DNA from: Saccharum officinarum
Taxonomy: Eukaryota > Streptophyta > Magnoliopsida > Poales > Poaceae
Direction of reading: 5' to 3'
NCBI GenBank assembly: GCA_020631735.1
Contig: CM036201.1
Span: 76,336,353-76,400,352 of the forward strand
Length of the DNA: 64,000 nt
Below the pieces are notes generated by a model that was not told the DNA's origin, did not search any database, and saw only the letters and a list, made by a program, of their open reading frames with translations. Below, piece by piece: positions 20,909 through 32,718 of this stretch; position 1 is the first letter of the stretch; each line of letters begins with the position of its first letter. The translations under genes were made by a program, and so were the position numbers.

Positions 20909-21289
20909 ACCAGCGCCTAGGATTAGAACCCAAGTCTCGGGCTCTTAGTTTGGAGCCTTAACCACTGCGCTAGAATAGGGATTACATTAGAATTAGTTGT
21001 ACTTTTTTTTATCCCGTGGTAACGCACTACTAAATAATAAATAAAAAATAAAAAAAAGATTGGCCCGCCTAGGATTCGAGCGCGGGTTGCGGGGTCGAGA
21101 GTGCGCGCCTTTAACCGCTGAGCTAGGATAGGGAGAGTTCGTTATGATTGGTTTTATTTTTTCATTTATCCAGTCATCACACACAACTAAATAATAAATG
21201 AAAAATTAAAAAAAGTTTGGCCCGCCTAGGATTCGAGCGTGGGTCTCGGAGTACAGAGTGCGTGGCATTAACCGCTGAGCTAGGATACG
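20909..21289 (-). repeat. Array of three tRNA-like modules, minus orientation
   Basis: On the minus strand, modules at 21289-21218, 21131-21061 and 20974-20909 each begin TAGCTCAGCGGTTAA or TAGCGCAGTGGTTAAGG, a near-perfect tRNA D-arm/A-box. About 30-35 bases later comes CTCGAATCCTAGGCG or TTCTAATCCTAGGCG, a B-box/T-arm, then GGGCCA in the outer two. The spacer sequences are AT-rich. The array is inverted relative to the one at 16500-17021, and both face toward the interior. Not called as tRNA genes because the acceptor stems are poor. Confidence 0.65.
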
Positions 21290-21569
21290 CAGTTCGGTTA
21301 GTTTGCTTTTCTTTTTTATTTATTAATAGATATAATGCAGTTAGTTTATATTCTAAAATAAAACAAAAATTTGTGTCTTGATTATTTAATTCTATGATAA
21401 TTAATTAATGATCTATAATTATCAAATAATAGTGTTTATGAACATCATCTCAATATTTGATTACATAGTTAATAATTTAATTATAGAGATGCGCACAAAA
21501 TATAAATTAGATATTCTGTGCGAATTACTGATACGACGTCTGAATAATGATTACATAATTAATAATAAT
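21290..21569. other. AT-rich spacer
   Basis: Very AT-rich, with repeats of AATTAATTAAT/ATAATTATCAAATAA type. No gene signal. Confidence 0.4.
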
Positions 21570-23893
21570 CTAAATATCTTCATCAGGTCCAACAATGAGG
21601 GCCTCATCGTGATCACGCTGGACGTAAGCAGGTTCGTCACCCTTTTCAAGGATAGGCAGGGGTATGTTCGCCCCGAATGCAGGCATTTCCTGATAGCCCC
21701 TGTACTTTTCTTCGTCCGTCACTCCATCGACGCTGATAATCTTTCTTTTTCCTTTTAGTACTACTTTTAGCTTTCCTTTTGTCTTGTTATCCCCTGTATA
21801 GAAGATTTGCATAACGTCTTTTGCAAGGACGAAGGGGTCGTCTCTGTATGTATGATCAACGGTAGTAAAACCTTCTTTGTCGGTGGAGATTTCCTCGAGC
21901 CGGACCCACAGGCAGCAAAAAAGAGCTGCCTTCAACCGACCATAATCTAGCTCCCATATCTCCTCTATGAAACCATAGTACGTCGCCTGCATGTTGCCAT
22001 TTTCGTCGTGAGCATCGAAACGAACACCACTGTTTTGGTATGTGCTCTTTCTATCTTGTTTTTTTTTGTGTAAAATGTAAATCCATTGATCTCATACCCT
22101 TGGTACTTGCAATGTAATAGAAGGTCCCTTAGCTAAGATATCCAGCTGATTACCCAATGTTGTTCCAATCAAGCGGCATCGCAACAAGCTGACAAATTCC
22201 TCCTTATGTTTTTTATCAAGCCAAGCCTGTGACCTGCTCGGATACAAAGTTTGTAACGATTGCCTATGCTCGTCAATGTATGGCATCACATCCTCTGCTT
22301 GTTGGAGAACAGCGTACTATGCCTATCTAAAAGAAACGGGGTCGTCTACTATGATAGATTTCTCCCATATCGTTCCTTTGCCACCTAGTCTTCTCTCGTG
22401 ACGAGATTCCAGAACTCCGACCCTATTGATGTCCAGATAATATGTGCAGAACTCAATGGCCTCCTTCGTTGACCATCCTTCAACCATGCCCCTTCTGGTA
22501 TGAATCTATTCCTAACATACCTCTTGAAAACTTTCATCAACCTTTCGAAAGGGAACATCTAATGCAGGTACATTGGGTTGATGCCTCTAATTTGGTCAAC
22601 AAAATGAATGAGCAGATGCACTGAGATATCAAAGTAAGTCGGCGGGAAATGCATCTCAAGCCTAATGAGAGTTTTGCTATGTCCCGCTGCAGCTGGTCCA
22701 GCGTGGACACATCAATAACCTTTTTTGAGATCGCGTTGAAGAACGAGCACAACTTTATGATTGGGGTGCCAACCTTTGGGGGAGATACCACGTAGGGTAA
22801 CAGGGAGCAGCTGAGTCATAATGACATGACAGACATGGGCCTTCATAGTGCCATAGTTGAACTTGAGTTCTCTCATGTTCACTAGCCTCTTCGGGTTCGC
22901 ACAGTAGCCCATCGGGACTTTGAGTTCATTGAAGAAAGAAAAAAGCGCACGCTTTTCTTCCTTCTTCAAGGTCCATGACACAACCAGAAGTTCAAGTTGG
23001 CCATTCTCTAGCACCACGGGATGCAGCTCCTTCCTGATTCCCAAGTGTTGCATGTCCAGGCGTGTGACTAGTGAATCCTTCGATGTCCCCCCCCCCCGGT
23101 GTCCATCAAGGTGTTAAGCGTGTTACCGTACATATTTTTAGTAATGTGCATGGGATCAAGACAGTGGCATACACTCAGCACTGACCAGTAAGGTAGTTTC
23201 CAAAAAACCGATTTTTTTTTTCTTCCAGACACTCCCATCAGGCGCTGCTACTGCATTGTCTCCCTTCCCAAGGACAACCTCCAGTTTGTTGACTTCTCGA
23301 AGTATCGCAGGCCCGTCTTGATATTTTGGAGGTAAGCGTTTCTCAATAGTCCCATCAAAATCTTTTCTGTTCCTGCGGTAAGGGTGATCCTTAGGTAGAA
23401 ACCTACGATGTCCCATATAAACTATCTTTGAGTTATTTGGCAGATGTACCGCATCGGTGTCGTCCAAGCACTCGACACATATAGTATAGCCTTGTGTCTT
23501 CTCTCCAGACAAGCAACCCCGACTTGGCAGGTCGATGATTGTAATGATAAGTACTGCCTTGATCGTGACATGTTCCTTTTTGTAATCGTCCCAAACATCA
23601 TCCACACCATTTTCAAACATCTCCACTAGTTCATCGATCACTGGTTCCAGAAACACATCAATGTCATTCCTAGGTTGTCTTGGCCCTTGGATCAGTAGTG
23701 GCATCTAGATGTACGACCGCATCATACAGAGCCAAGGTGGGAGGTTGTATATACAAAACGTCACTGGCCAGTGTTATGATTGATTCTAATCAAAAGGATT
23801 CATCCCATCTGTGCTCAAACCAAACCAAACGTGCCTTACCTCTCCACCAATGTTCTTATAGAACATAGTATTCACAGTCCTCCAGTGCTTCCA
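21570..23893 (-). pseudogene. CACTA TNP2-like transposase, 5' part lost in the gap
   Basis: From the gap leftward: WFGLSTDGMNPFD (about 23820), a Transposase_21/TNP2 (PF02992) stretch at 23704-23156 opening MPLLIQGPRQPRNDIDVFLE, then FNYGTMKAHVCHVIMTQLLP and KLCSFFNAISKKVIDVSTL (23053-22680, DUF4218-like), and a DUF4216-like C-terminus (21992-21570) with MQATYYGFIEEIWELDYGRL ending VGPDEDI. The domain order matches grass TNP2 proteins, which cut and join CACTA ends in the nucleus. In-frame stops (for example just before 23704) and shifts, including one beside a C10 run at 23087-23096, make it non-functional here. Confidence 0.85.
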
Positions 23894-23993
23894 NNNNNNN
23901 NNNNNNNNNNNNNNNNNNNNNNNNNNNNNNNNNNNNNNNNNNNNNNNNNNNNNNNNNNNNNNNNNNNNNNNNNNNNNNNNNNNNNNNNNNNNN
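23894..23993. other. Assembly gap of 100 N
   Basis: Exactly 100 N. It separates CACTA sequence from a copia LTR, so the two sides need not be adjacent in the genome. Confidence 0.99.
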
Positions 23994-24838
23994 CGTCATC
24001 TCTGATCAGACATGGTCGAGCATCAGAGTCAAAGTACAGTAAGGTTCTTGCATGATCGGACGCATCCGGTCACCCCTAACCGGCTCGTCTGGTCACTCAG
24101 CGCTGACTTTCGCTTTTCGACCGTTACACTCGACCGGCGCGTCCGGTTCATGACGCCCAGCGCGTCCGGTCAGTGCGTGTTTTGCTGATTTGGCAGGTAA
24201 CAGTTGGATTTGTCTGAGGGGTGTATAAATACATCCCCTCCACCTCTTTTAGAGGTCTCTTGCTCATTTGTTTAGCTGAGAAACACCTTTGAAGTGCAAG
24301 AGAGTGCAAGAGCCCTAGTAAGGATAGTGTTGAAAATCAAAGTTTGAGATCCCTCATTAGTGACTAGAGAGTAGCAAAGTGTGCATCCATCTTCTCATTA
24401 GGCTTGTGTGGTCAAGTGAGAGTTCTAGCTTGTTACTCTTGGTGATCGCCATCACCTAGACGGTTTGGTGGTGATTGGGAGTTTGGTGATCATCCGGCGA
24501 GCTTGTGGATGAACCAACTCATCTTGTGAGTGGTTTTGGGCGATTCACCGTGACGGAGTGTCGAAGAGTCAGCCCGTAGAGAGCACTTGATCCTTGCGCG
24601 GATCAAGGGGGAGCTACCACTTGCGCGGGTGCTCCAATGAGGACTAGTGGGAGTGGGCGACTCTCCGATACCTCGGGAAAATATCGCCGTGTTCCTAACC
24701 CTTACTTTCAAGCATTTACTTTTGTGCATTACTTTCATTGCTTGTTTACTTTCCTAGAATTGCCATGCTAGACTAGGATTGGAACTTAGGGTGCAAAACT
24801 TTTATCGGTAGAATCACAAGGAACACTAGTAGGCACTA
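23994..24838 (+). mobile_element. Copia (Maximus/SIRE-like) LTR fragment
   Basis: Runs of GACGCATCCGGTCA, GCGTCCGGTTCATGACG and GCGCGTCCGGTCAGTGCG lead to a TATA box GTGTATAAATAC (24221-24232), then the leader-like TTGCTCATTTGTTTAGCTGAG and TACTCTTGGTGATCGCC, shared in style with the solo LTRs at 31810 and 43372. The 5' end is lost at the gap. The right side stops abruptly near 24838, short of a usual LTR end, so it is truncated. Confidence 0.7.
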
Positions 24839-25138
24839 GGGGTCAATGGGAGCGAGGTCCAGCGGTAGGCTTGGGGGCACCGACGGTGGTGGGGAGGGGA
24901 GGACGTCGACCACGAGGTGCGGGTAGATGCGAAGAAGATGTGCGCGTGCAGGAGAAACAACTGAGCATATTTTTGTGTAGTCACCTGTTGGCCCAACAAA
25001 AATGGGTAGTGGGAGGGAGGATTTGGGGCCAACAAATTTGGGTGGTCTAGTAGGTAATCTGCTGGAGTGGATTTTTTGCTCTCCACTGCCAAAATTTTGG
25101 ATATATAGTCTTATAGGTAGTGTTGCTGGAGATGCTCT
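24839..25138. mobile_element. Remnant of a TIR DNA transposon, one end only
   Basis: The right end reads TGCTGGAGATGCTCTTA, the inverse of the common grass terminal motif TAAGAGCATCTCCAGCA. The matching left end is missing, probably removed with the copia LTR junction. No transposase seen. Confidence 0.4.
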
Positions 25139-26358
25139 TAGCATATAAGCTAGTTGGTAGGATTACCTATAGGATGCAAAACTCTTTGTGGGTTGACTAA
25201 GGTAGAGCACACTAGAAAAACCTAAGGTGTTTTATGTTAATTCTAGCGTAGTTCAAGCTCAGCGTAGGTTTAAGTTTTTAGAGACCTAACTCATCCTCCT
25301 ATTGGATATATAGGACTCATGTGTGCAACAATATCTAATTCACCTGACAGTAGCACCAGGCCACTAGAAACAAGGGAAGCCCCTTCTTAGGCAAATACAG
25401 GGCCTGGCTTAGGGTACTGCTAGAGATACTATAAGAGTTTAGTTTATAACCTTCAGTCCAGGTTTTAACCAAATATGAAGGCAGCATTTAAAATTAAAAG
25501 ACACAATAATAAGCACTAGAGTTTCAATCTAATTAAAATGAGGATAAAAAAACTACAGCAACTAAGCCAATATTGATAAGCATTAGCTAGTGTCACACAA
25601 CACATGGGCTACAACAAGAGCAGGCATAACTCAAGCTAAAGTTATAACTAAGCAAAGCGTATGTCAAAACACACCAAAGGTCCGATGAAATTGGGTAAAT
25701 ATGAATATGTATGGATGGGAAAACATATAGTAATCGGTGACTATAGTATATCATGACCCGATAGAAAATACAAAGCATGTGTATTGTGTTAGAAAAAAGT
25801 AAGAGAGAGAGTTGTGTGTGTTATATATAATATATATATATAGATAGTATACTCTATAGCTAGCTACAAAATAAGTTATTTTGCAGCCACCTCTATTATG
25901 ATAATTTTATATACTAATTTACGACAATGTCAGTATATATTTACGATAGTTGAATTACTATAATACATGGGGATATTTACATAATGTTATAGTAAATCAC
26001 ATAGTAAGGATTACTATATCTCGTAAATTAGCATAGCAATTATCGTAACTCAAATCGGCTACAGAATAAGTTATTTTGTAACCAGCTTATAATAGTAATT
26101 ATATATAATATATATATATATATATTAATAATATATATATATATATATATAATATATATATATATATATAGCATTTGTATCACAGCCATTAAAGATACGT
26201 AATTTTAACTAGTTGCAGGTCCTAAATTATGCACAACTTGTAATACTTATGTCTCTTATCTTAAAATTATAGCCTGTGCAGTAGCACAATAATTCGATAG
26301 GTTAGTATTAGAGAAACAAGAAAACTTAGTGCAAATAAGTTTTGGAGAGAAATATGAC
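25139..26358. other. Intronic/3' remnant of WAK copy A segment
   Basis: The block 25430-26260 resembles 45670-46090 in WAK copy B (shared GTTTCAATYTAA, AAGCCAARATTGATAAGCA), so it is a copy of the intron after exon 2. No EGF or kinase exon is found here. An (AT/TA)n-rich stretch lies at 26101-26170. Confidence 0.55.
26101..26170. repeat. (TA)n-rich microsatellite
   Basis: TA dinucleotide runs interrupted by AATA units. Confidence 0.9.
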
Positions 26359-28110
26359 CTGTACAATTATTTTTAAGGTACGGATTTCCGTGGAAGCCAT
26401 CGGAACACTTGCAGAGATACCCAAAACGTGTTTCCTCTTGCATAACATCTTCACAGAAACTGTTGTCACTGATGCATGCATATGTAGCATTATTTAGCCT
26501 AGCTTCCTGACAAGTTAAGTTTGCTACAACCCATTTTATCATTATATCTTCATCAGAGCAATATAAAAGATCATCCCGGTAAGAGTAATATCTACTAAAA
26601 CTTTGACAGTGATTATCATTATAGTTTGTAACCGTCAGAAACCCATCATCAAGTGATAAACTGGTCACACGATACTGTGCGTACCCTCGATCAAGAACAG
26701 TAGTGGAGTTGCTTGTGCAGTTGAGTCGTAGACGATCATTTCCGAAACAACCTTCTTCAATCCCAAAAGGAAATGGAATGGTCACGTTTCCACAAAATCT
26801 CGTACAGTTCTCTTTGAGCACCCTTGGATTGTAATCTGTTTCATGTAGACAACAAAATGAGGAATTAGGATATTATTAATCCAAGGAAACTAAGTAATAA
26901 GGCTTTTTTTAGAGGAAATAATAAACTAGTAAGTTTAGTTCAGCGGTAAACGCATTTGATATGTATCAGTAAATACCGAAAGTCCACGGATCGAAATCAT
27001 TATTTTAACATTGTTGAATAGATAACACGTCAATTCACATGCATGTCTGACAAAATTAGTGATTGGTGAGTGCTTGGAATGATAAGAACAATATTCAAAT
27101 CTAGAAAATGTCTAGAACCAATTAAAAAAATACGGCATGCAAAAAAGAACCAGAGAGACATGAACCTTGCTGGATGCAGCCATCTACAACATAGGGGTTG
27201 CCTTCCGTTTGATCAGGGCACAAGCAATTGTAACCTCCACGAGATAGTGGAAGATCATTGCATATGCTTTCGCTATTACAAGCATAGGTACTCTTATTCA
27301 CTGGGATTTGGCAATTGCGCAGCTTGGTTGGTCCGTGATTGCAATGTCAAGTACCATATCTCGAACATTGGTTGTATTCACCCAACTTGCGTAAAGATCA
27401 TCTATAACGAAGTCATACTTTTCGAAAAGATACCTTGACACTGGGAGCGCCTCATCTAATGGTGCAATCGTACTACTGCGGCGGCCAAGTTTGAGAGTAA
27501 AGGTTTGTCGGCCCGTTGTTAATGACCAGATGGTGCAGCAGCCAAACCCTCCACATGCAGCGTTTGGCCTCACCATGGTCTCTCTGTTGTCTGTGCAAAT
27601 ACTCATGCAAGAACCAATGAGATCTGTCGTATTATCACCAAACATGTAGGCGTCGACACCACAGCCAACAACATACAAATAGTTTGCATAACCAATACTA
27701 ACACCAGTAGGGGCCTCCCAGGACTGGGTGTAGACGACGTCCACACCTAAGCCCATGGTGATGTTGTACCCAACAGCAGAAGCCCAAACAATATTGCTGT
27801 CGACATATATAGAAGTCACCTGAGTCGAGCTGTTTCCCAGGAAGAGCAGCCTGGGGGAACCAGTTGTGTTGTCGCAGGTGAGCTCGAAGCCTCGCCGGAA
27901 GCAGCCCGGCCCTATCCCAAAGGGGTACGAGACTTCGACATTCCCGCAGTGGGAGGGGCAGTGCGCCAGGGAGGCGTTGGTAGGGACAGCAAGGAGCCCA
28001 TCCCTGGTGCCAGCGGCATGGACCTTAGTCGGCGGTGGTTGCACCACGGCGGCCAAACACATGATGAGCACAAGGCATGTGCGAGCTAGTAGCACTGCAG
28101 TGGAGCACAT
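26359..28110 (-). pseudogene. Wall-associated kinase copy A, extracellular exons only
   Basis: Exon 1 runs 28110-27166 and exon 2 runs 26835-26359. From MCSTAVLLARTCLVLIMCLA (signal peptide) the protein has two galacturonan-binding WAK modules: CPSHCGNVEVSYPFGIGPGC in exon 1 and CTRFCGNVTIPFPFGIEEGC in exon 2, with cysteine-rich EGF-like ends ([30 protein letters not shown]). The splice CAGCAAG|GTTCATG to AAACAG|ATTACA keeps phase. A 1-nt deletion near 27301 shifts exon 1. The EGF-Ca, membrane and kinase exons seen in copy B are absent. WAKs are plasma-membrane receptors that bind pectin. The Met at 28110 was chosen because copy B has it too; 28131 is an in-frame alternative. Confidence 0.88.
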
Positions 28111-28430
28111 CGTTGTATCGGAGGTTTGCATGCAAGGCTTGTTTATGGAGATGGAGGATGGCGTTGTGTACTGTCTACACAGTTATATGGTGAGACCATA
28201 ACAAATTAACAGGATGGCGTTGGGCAAGCATCCAGCTAGCGGTGGTTTAGGGAAATAGTAGGAGGAGGACCTGGACTCGGAATTTTAGGGAAATAGTCCC
28301 ATCTGATGTTACGGTCGTCGCTGGGCCAAGAAGACTTGTCAGCCGAGATGTGGATGGAGACAATGATGTGACCTTGTCCTGCAGTCTCCATTGCATAAAA
28401 GTGGGAGAAAGTCATGGGTTTCGGTTACTA

Positions 28431-28694
28431 TAGTTATGTTTAGTTCCCTAAATTCACCCTAAATTTTACTATGTAAAAGGAAGATTTCTCGTCACATTAA
28501 AATGCCGGCACATATATGGAGTACTAAATGTAGATGAAATCAAAAACTAATTGCACGGTTTTGTTGTACTTTGCGAGACGAACATTTTGAGCTTAATTAA
28601 TCAATGTTTGGACAATTATAACAAAATAAAAACAAAATTGTTGATATGTCAAACAGTAATTCAGGATACCCCAATTTGGGGATCTAAACAAGGC
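28431..28694. mobile_element. PIF/Harbinger Tourist-like MITE
   Basis: The ends GTTATGTTTAGTTCCCTAAATT and AATTTGGGGATCTAAACAAGGC are imperfect inverted repeats of the type common in grass Tourist MITEs. CTA flanks both sides. No coding capacity. Confidence 0.65.
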
Positions 28695-29079
28695 CTATAA
28701 CTCGAAATGTTCTCCATGTATGTCAACTCTGCCTGGCTAAAACTAGGAGAAAATATTATGGGTTATGGTTATTCCTAATTGAAAGTATCCTCCACGTTAA
28801 CTCTCTCGCTAGATACTATATAACAAAATAAATATTAGAGATTATCACAAGAATCTATCTTACGATGTTAATATTACTCTCTGTATCTAAAAGATATCAC
28901 ATTATGATTCAAAAATAAAAAGATATCACATTAGATTCAAAATTTATCCCACAAAATAGGTTTAACTAGTAGGGCCACCAACATTAAGTGCATCCCTCAT
29001 CTGGTACAAATGCTGCTTCACATGTAAAGCTAAGAATTCTAGTTGCATGCATGATGTGGGTAAGGGCAGTCTCAACTAA
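28695..29079. other. Intergenic, nothing recognised
   Basis: AT-rich sequence with a short local repeat (AAAGATATCACATTA / AAAAGATATCACATTAGATTC near 28880-28940). No gene signal. Confidence 0.35.
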
Positions 29080-29858
29080 GAGCAACTCCGGCAGGAGCAC
29101 CCAAATCAGGGCCTCCACTTCGGATTTAGGTGTTTCCCCTACTTTTGTTGGCCCTCTAGTTTGTATCTGCTCCAGCAGAAGCTCCCAAACCAGAACCCGC
29201 ACAAATATGGAAACAGATACTTACAAATGAGGCATGTGTCATTGAGCGCCTCGGTTCCCCTGCCTTCTCCGATCTAGTGGAGGGGCGGGTGCTACGACGC
29301 AGCATGACACTGGTGGACCAGCTCGCCACAGTGGAGCGCCATCCAGGGCGCCGCAGCTCGCCGTGATGGTGGAGGAGGAGGCGGCGGTCGCGTGGCCACC
29401 GAGCACAAGCCCATATGGCATATGAGGTGCAAACGGCGGAAAAGAAGTCCGCAAAGAAGTTAGTGGCAGTCGCGGCCGCCAAGCAGATCTTGATGTCGGA
29501 GAAGCTGGAGCAGATGTAGGACGAGGCAGCAACGGAGGATAAGCTTGAGTCTGTTGAGCGCGAGTCGCGCTCCAAGGAGGACGTGCCGCTGGGGAGTTGC
29601 GCGACAGGGTGGACGACGATCGCGGCTGCGCGCTGAGGAGGACGTGCCACCGTGGTTCCGTACGAGCGTCGGGGAGAAAACGGATGCAACAGCAAGATAA
29701 GGGCCTAAGGCTGAGCCCCCCGGAATGGGCCCCTGGGAAGGATTTGGGTGTCCACTCAAATTTGGGGCTCTAGTAGGGGTCCTGCCGTAGCTGTGTTTTT
29801 GACCTGGGCACCCATATTTTGCTATAGTAGCTCAAGTTGGGGCCCGTTGGAGTTGCTT
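29080..29858. mobile_element. TIR DNA transposon, superfamily uncertain
   Basis: The ends GAGCAACTCCGGCAGGAGC and GGGGCCCGTTGGAGTTGCTT are imperfect inverted repeats. Flanking trinucleotides TAA and CAA are not a clean duplication. The plus-strand stretch about 29420-29600 reads Lys/Glu/Ala-rich (EVQTAEKKSAKKL, AKQILMSEKLEQM, a stop, then DKLESVERESRSKED), like the C-terminal part of NAM-like ORF1 proteins of some PIF elements. That assignment is weak. Confidence 0.5.
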
Positions 29859-31384
29859 CAAGACACTAAGATAGTTTCTATATGCATTATTTAGGGTGCC
29901 AACTAACCAAAATTGTGATGTTCATTGGAACTCAGAAATAGAGAAGGAAACGATTTATTATAAAAAAATTATGTCTATATGAGAACCATGATAGAAAGAT
30001 ATACGCTAGGTGGATTATAGGAATTAGAAACCATCTCATAGTTTTTTGGGTTGAGACTACCCTAACAAATCCTCAGAAATGGTTGCATGTCCCCCTAATT
30101 ATCTCAGCAAACGTGATGGAATTACTACAATAATTAGAGGCACCTAGGTAAAATTCCCTTGAACACACATGTTTTTAGGACAAAGGGCTATTAATTGGGG
30201 TCTTTAATAGAGATTCCACGCACAAGACACGTTAGAAAAGCCTATAAATTCACAAAAGTTATTAGAAATATCAAATATGTGCCTATTAGTTCGGTGTTGA
30301 CCTGTCAAGTCTTCTCTCGAGTGAAGTAAAAGATGCCAGTAATTGAGATGTTTCGCCATCTTGTATCGCAATCCTTACAGCTACGGTACAGCTAGAAAAA
30401 TTTATACCATGAAAAGACTGGAATGAACAACCGCCACCGGGCTTACACGGTCAGGTAAGGTAGCCGTCAGCTAAAACCTCATAATAGAATTATTTTACAA
30501 CTAGCACGGTTCTTTTTAGCAAAAATTAGCGGTGCTTGACTGGTGTAAAGTCTTCTCACGAGTTTCCATCGATTTATAACATGTTATGTGTTTTTTTTAT
30601 TTGATTGGAGGGTCAGGCTGAAGGGCAGTATGTGACCTTGGTACGTACTCTTTTCTACTCTAACAAAAAACCTGTGGTATTCTAAATGCCAAATAATAAA
30701 CAATCCATCACTTGTCGTTTAACCATTATTCAGGCTCGGCCACTTGTTTAAAATGGATAAAACGGACACTTAAACCGAATAGACAGTTGATAAATGGAAA
30801 TGGCGTCTTGTAGCGTTTGAAACATGTGTAAACGAGCTAAACGGCTATTTAATAGACGAACAACGTGAAAAGGTAGAGTGCATGCTATTTTGTTTTAAAA
30901 GTTTTCTGCTCTAATGAAAGATAGAATGCCTTCTATTTTGTTTGAAAATTCTGTGATGTGAACAACTGAAAATGTACTCGTCGAAGTCTTTCTAAATCTA
31001 GAAGAAGAAGAAATGTATACTCGGAAAGCTGTTAACAATGTTGACTCCACACATGTCTCAGTCCTTACAGCAATGGTAACGAAAATTGTCATGAAAAAGG
31101 AATTGAGAACCAACGGCCCCTACAGGTAAGGTAGTAGTAATGGAAAACAACTTTGGGGCGTTGATCTGTGAAGTCTTCTCACGCCATGCTACGTCTACGT
31201 GTGATGCGAGCAACTGAAATGTATGTTTCAAGCCATCTTAAGAAATAAAAAAATGTACTTGGAAAGCTGTTACAACGTTGAGTCACATGTATAGTAATCC
31301 TGTCAGTTGGATTTGAAATTCTTAATGACTCCTTAGTGGCCAAAAAAGTGTTAGCTTCACCCTTGGAACTTCTCTAAATATTTA
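29859..31384. other. WAK copy A upstream segment and flank
   Basis: 30100-30560 resembles 48470-48960 upstream of WAK copy B (shared ATTAGAGGCAC, AGTCTTCTCACGAGTT). It marks the far end of the duplicated segment. 30900-31300 holds a weak internal repeat (CAACTGAAAATGTACTCG / CAACTGAAATGTATG; GGAAAGCTGTTA). No genes. Confidence 0.5.
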
Positions 31385-31610
31385 GGGTCTGTTTGGTTTG
31401 GGTGTTAAAGTTTAACAAATACTGTAGCACTTTCGTCTTATTTGACAAAAATTTCAATTTTGGACTAATTAGGCTTAATAGATTCGTATCGTAAATTACT
31501 CCTAATCTATGTCGACATGCATGCAATTAGTCTACATTTAGTACTCCATGCATTTGCGCAACATTGATGTGATGGGAGTTAAACTTTAACACGTTGTAAC
31601 CAAACGGGCC
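31385..31610. mobile_element. PIF/Harbinger Tourist-like MITE with TTA duplication
   Basis: The ends GGGTCTGTTTGGTTT and AACCAAACGGGCC are flanked by TTA at 31382-31384 and 31611-31613. It is 226 bp, with the interior CTAATTAGGCTTAATAGATTCGT shared with the MITE at 36818. Confidence 0.9.
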
Positions 31611-32718
31611 TTAATCTAACTCACGGTTTTACTTTTAGTTAAGTATACTAGCCCATGTTTCTGCACATTTAGAATTGCCACCTCCGCCCGAGCGCATGGT
31701 CCTTTCCCAAATAGCCCCTCCTCCATGCAGACGCGAGGCGGACAGAGGTTGAGCCGTGGCAGATGGCGGTCGGGCACGATAGACGGCAGGCGGAGCAGGC
31801 GTAGGGTGGTGAAAGCCCTAGTTTGGTTTTGAATAATTGATGAAACATATTTGGACTAATCCGTTGATCTAAGTGTGTGACTAGATAGGATGGTCCAATT
31901 CAAGTGGTGGAGCAAGATGAAGTCCATGATGCTTACTATGGACATGTGATGATGATGATCATGCTCTGGACTTGGAAAAGAAGAAAGAGAAAAACAAAAT
32001 AGGCTTAAGGCGAAGGTATTTTTGATAGGGCCATTTTATTTTGGTGGTCAAGACACTTAGTGAGTGTGACCACGTTTAGAATAGATAGCTGTACTATCAA
32101 GATGGGAGAATTTCGGTTAAAACTGTTGTCAAGTGCCATTAGGTGAAGTGATTCATGCGTTTGTGTTAGGACCTAGTGTGCTAACAATTAACCTTTGAAA
32201 AATGCTAACTCTAAGTACTAATATGGTTTAGTATTTTTGGAGGAGTTAGTACCTTGTTTAAAAGGGTTGAAAAGAATTGGTTAAGAAAAAGGCGTTGCTG
32301 GCTTCTGTTGGCACTGGCACTTAGGCCATGGGTGCACAGGCCCAGGTGGGGGTGCAGTGGCCACAGGCTCTTAGGCCAGGCTCGTCGTCCAGTAGGGAAA
32401 GGAGTGGCAGTGGGCACTGCTTGTCAGCTGGGCTGGCCCATCGGGGCGCTGGCCCAAGAAGATTGAGGAGGCGCGCCGTGGGGCCGTGTGGGCCGAGTGG
32501 CCCAGCAAGGGAGAGCACGCGGGTCCAGCTGTGGCTACCGAGCGTGGCATCGGGCGAAGCCCTCCTCGGACTGTGGTGGTGTGCGGGTCCGGTTCGCATC
32601 GGCGGGTCCGACGCGGCAACTGAGAGCGCGGGCACGCGCGCGCGTTGACTTCTGGACCACGGGAAGACGTGGTTTCAGACCTTCTTCACCCGGTCCTGCT
32701 GTGGCACGGAGGTAGGCA

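Larger units (their letters stand above)
12078..23893 (-). mobile_element. CACTA (En/Spm) transposon complex, incomplete at both ends
   Basis: The minus strand carries TNP2 transposase (right, 23893-21570) and a Ptta/Ulp1-type gene (left, 14803-12185), the usual gene pair of large grass CACTA elements. Between them are several clusters of short inverted motifs around CACTGTCGGTTTT and AACCGACAGTG, typical of CACTA subterminal repeats, two TATA promoters, an unrecognised spliced gene and two tRNA-like arrays. The left part is cut by the Tat element and the right end is lost in the N gap. No terminal CACTA/TAGTG pair can be assigned. The internal subterminal-type clusters suggest nested or fused elements (inference). 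Confidence 0.75.

Noticed and set aside
16500..21289. CRISPR array
   Set aside because: Repeats are long, imperfect and in eukaryotic transposon context; no short identical repeats with unique spacers.
29156..29759. Overlapping minus-strand frames in the TIR element
   Set aside because: Reverse-strand shadows of Lys/Glu-rich plus-strand sequence.
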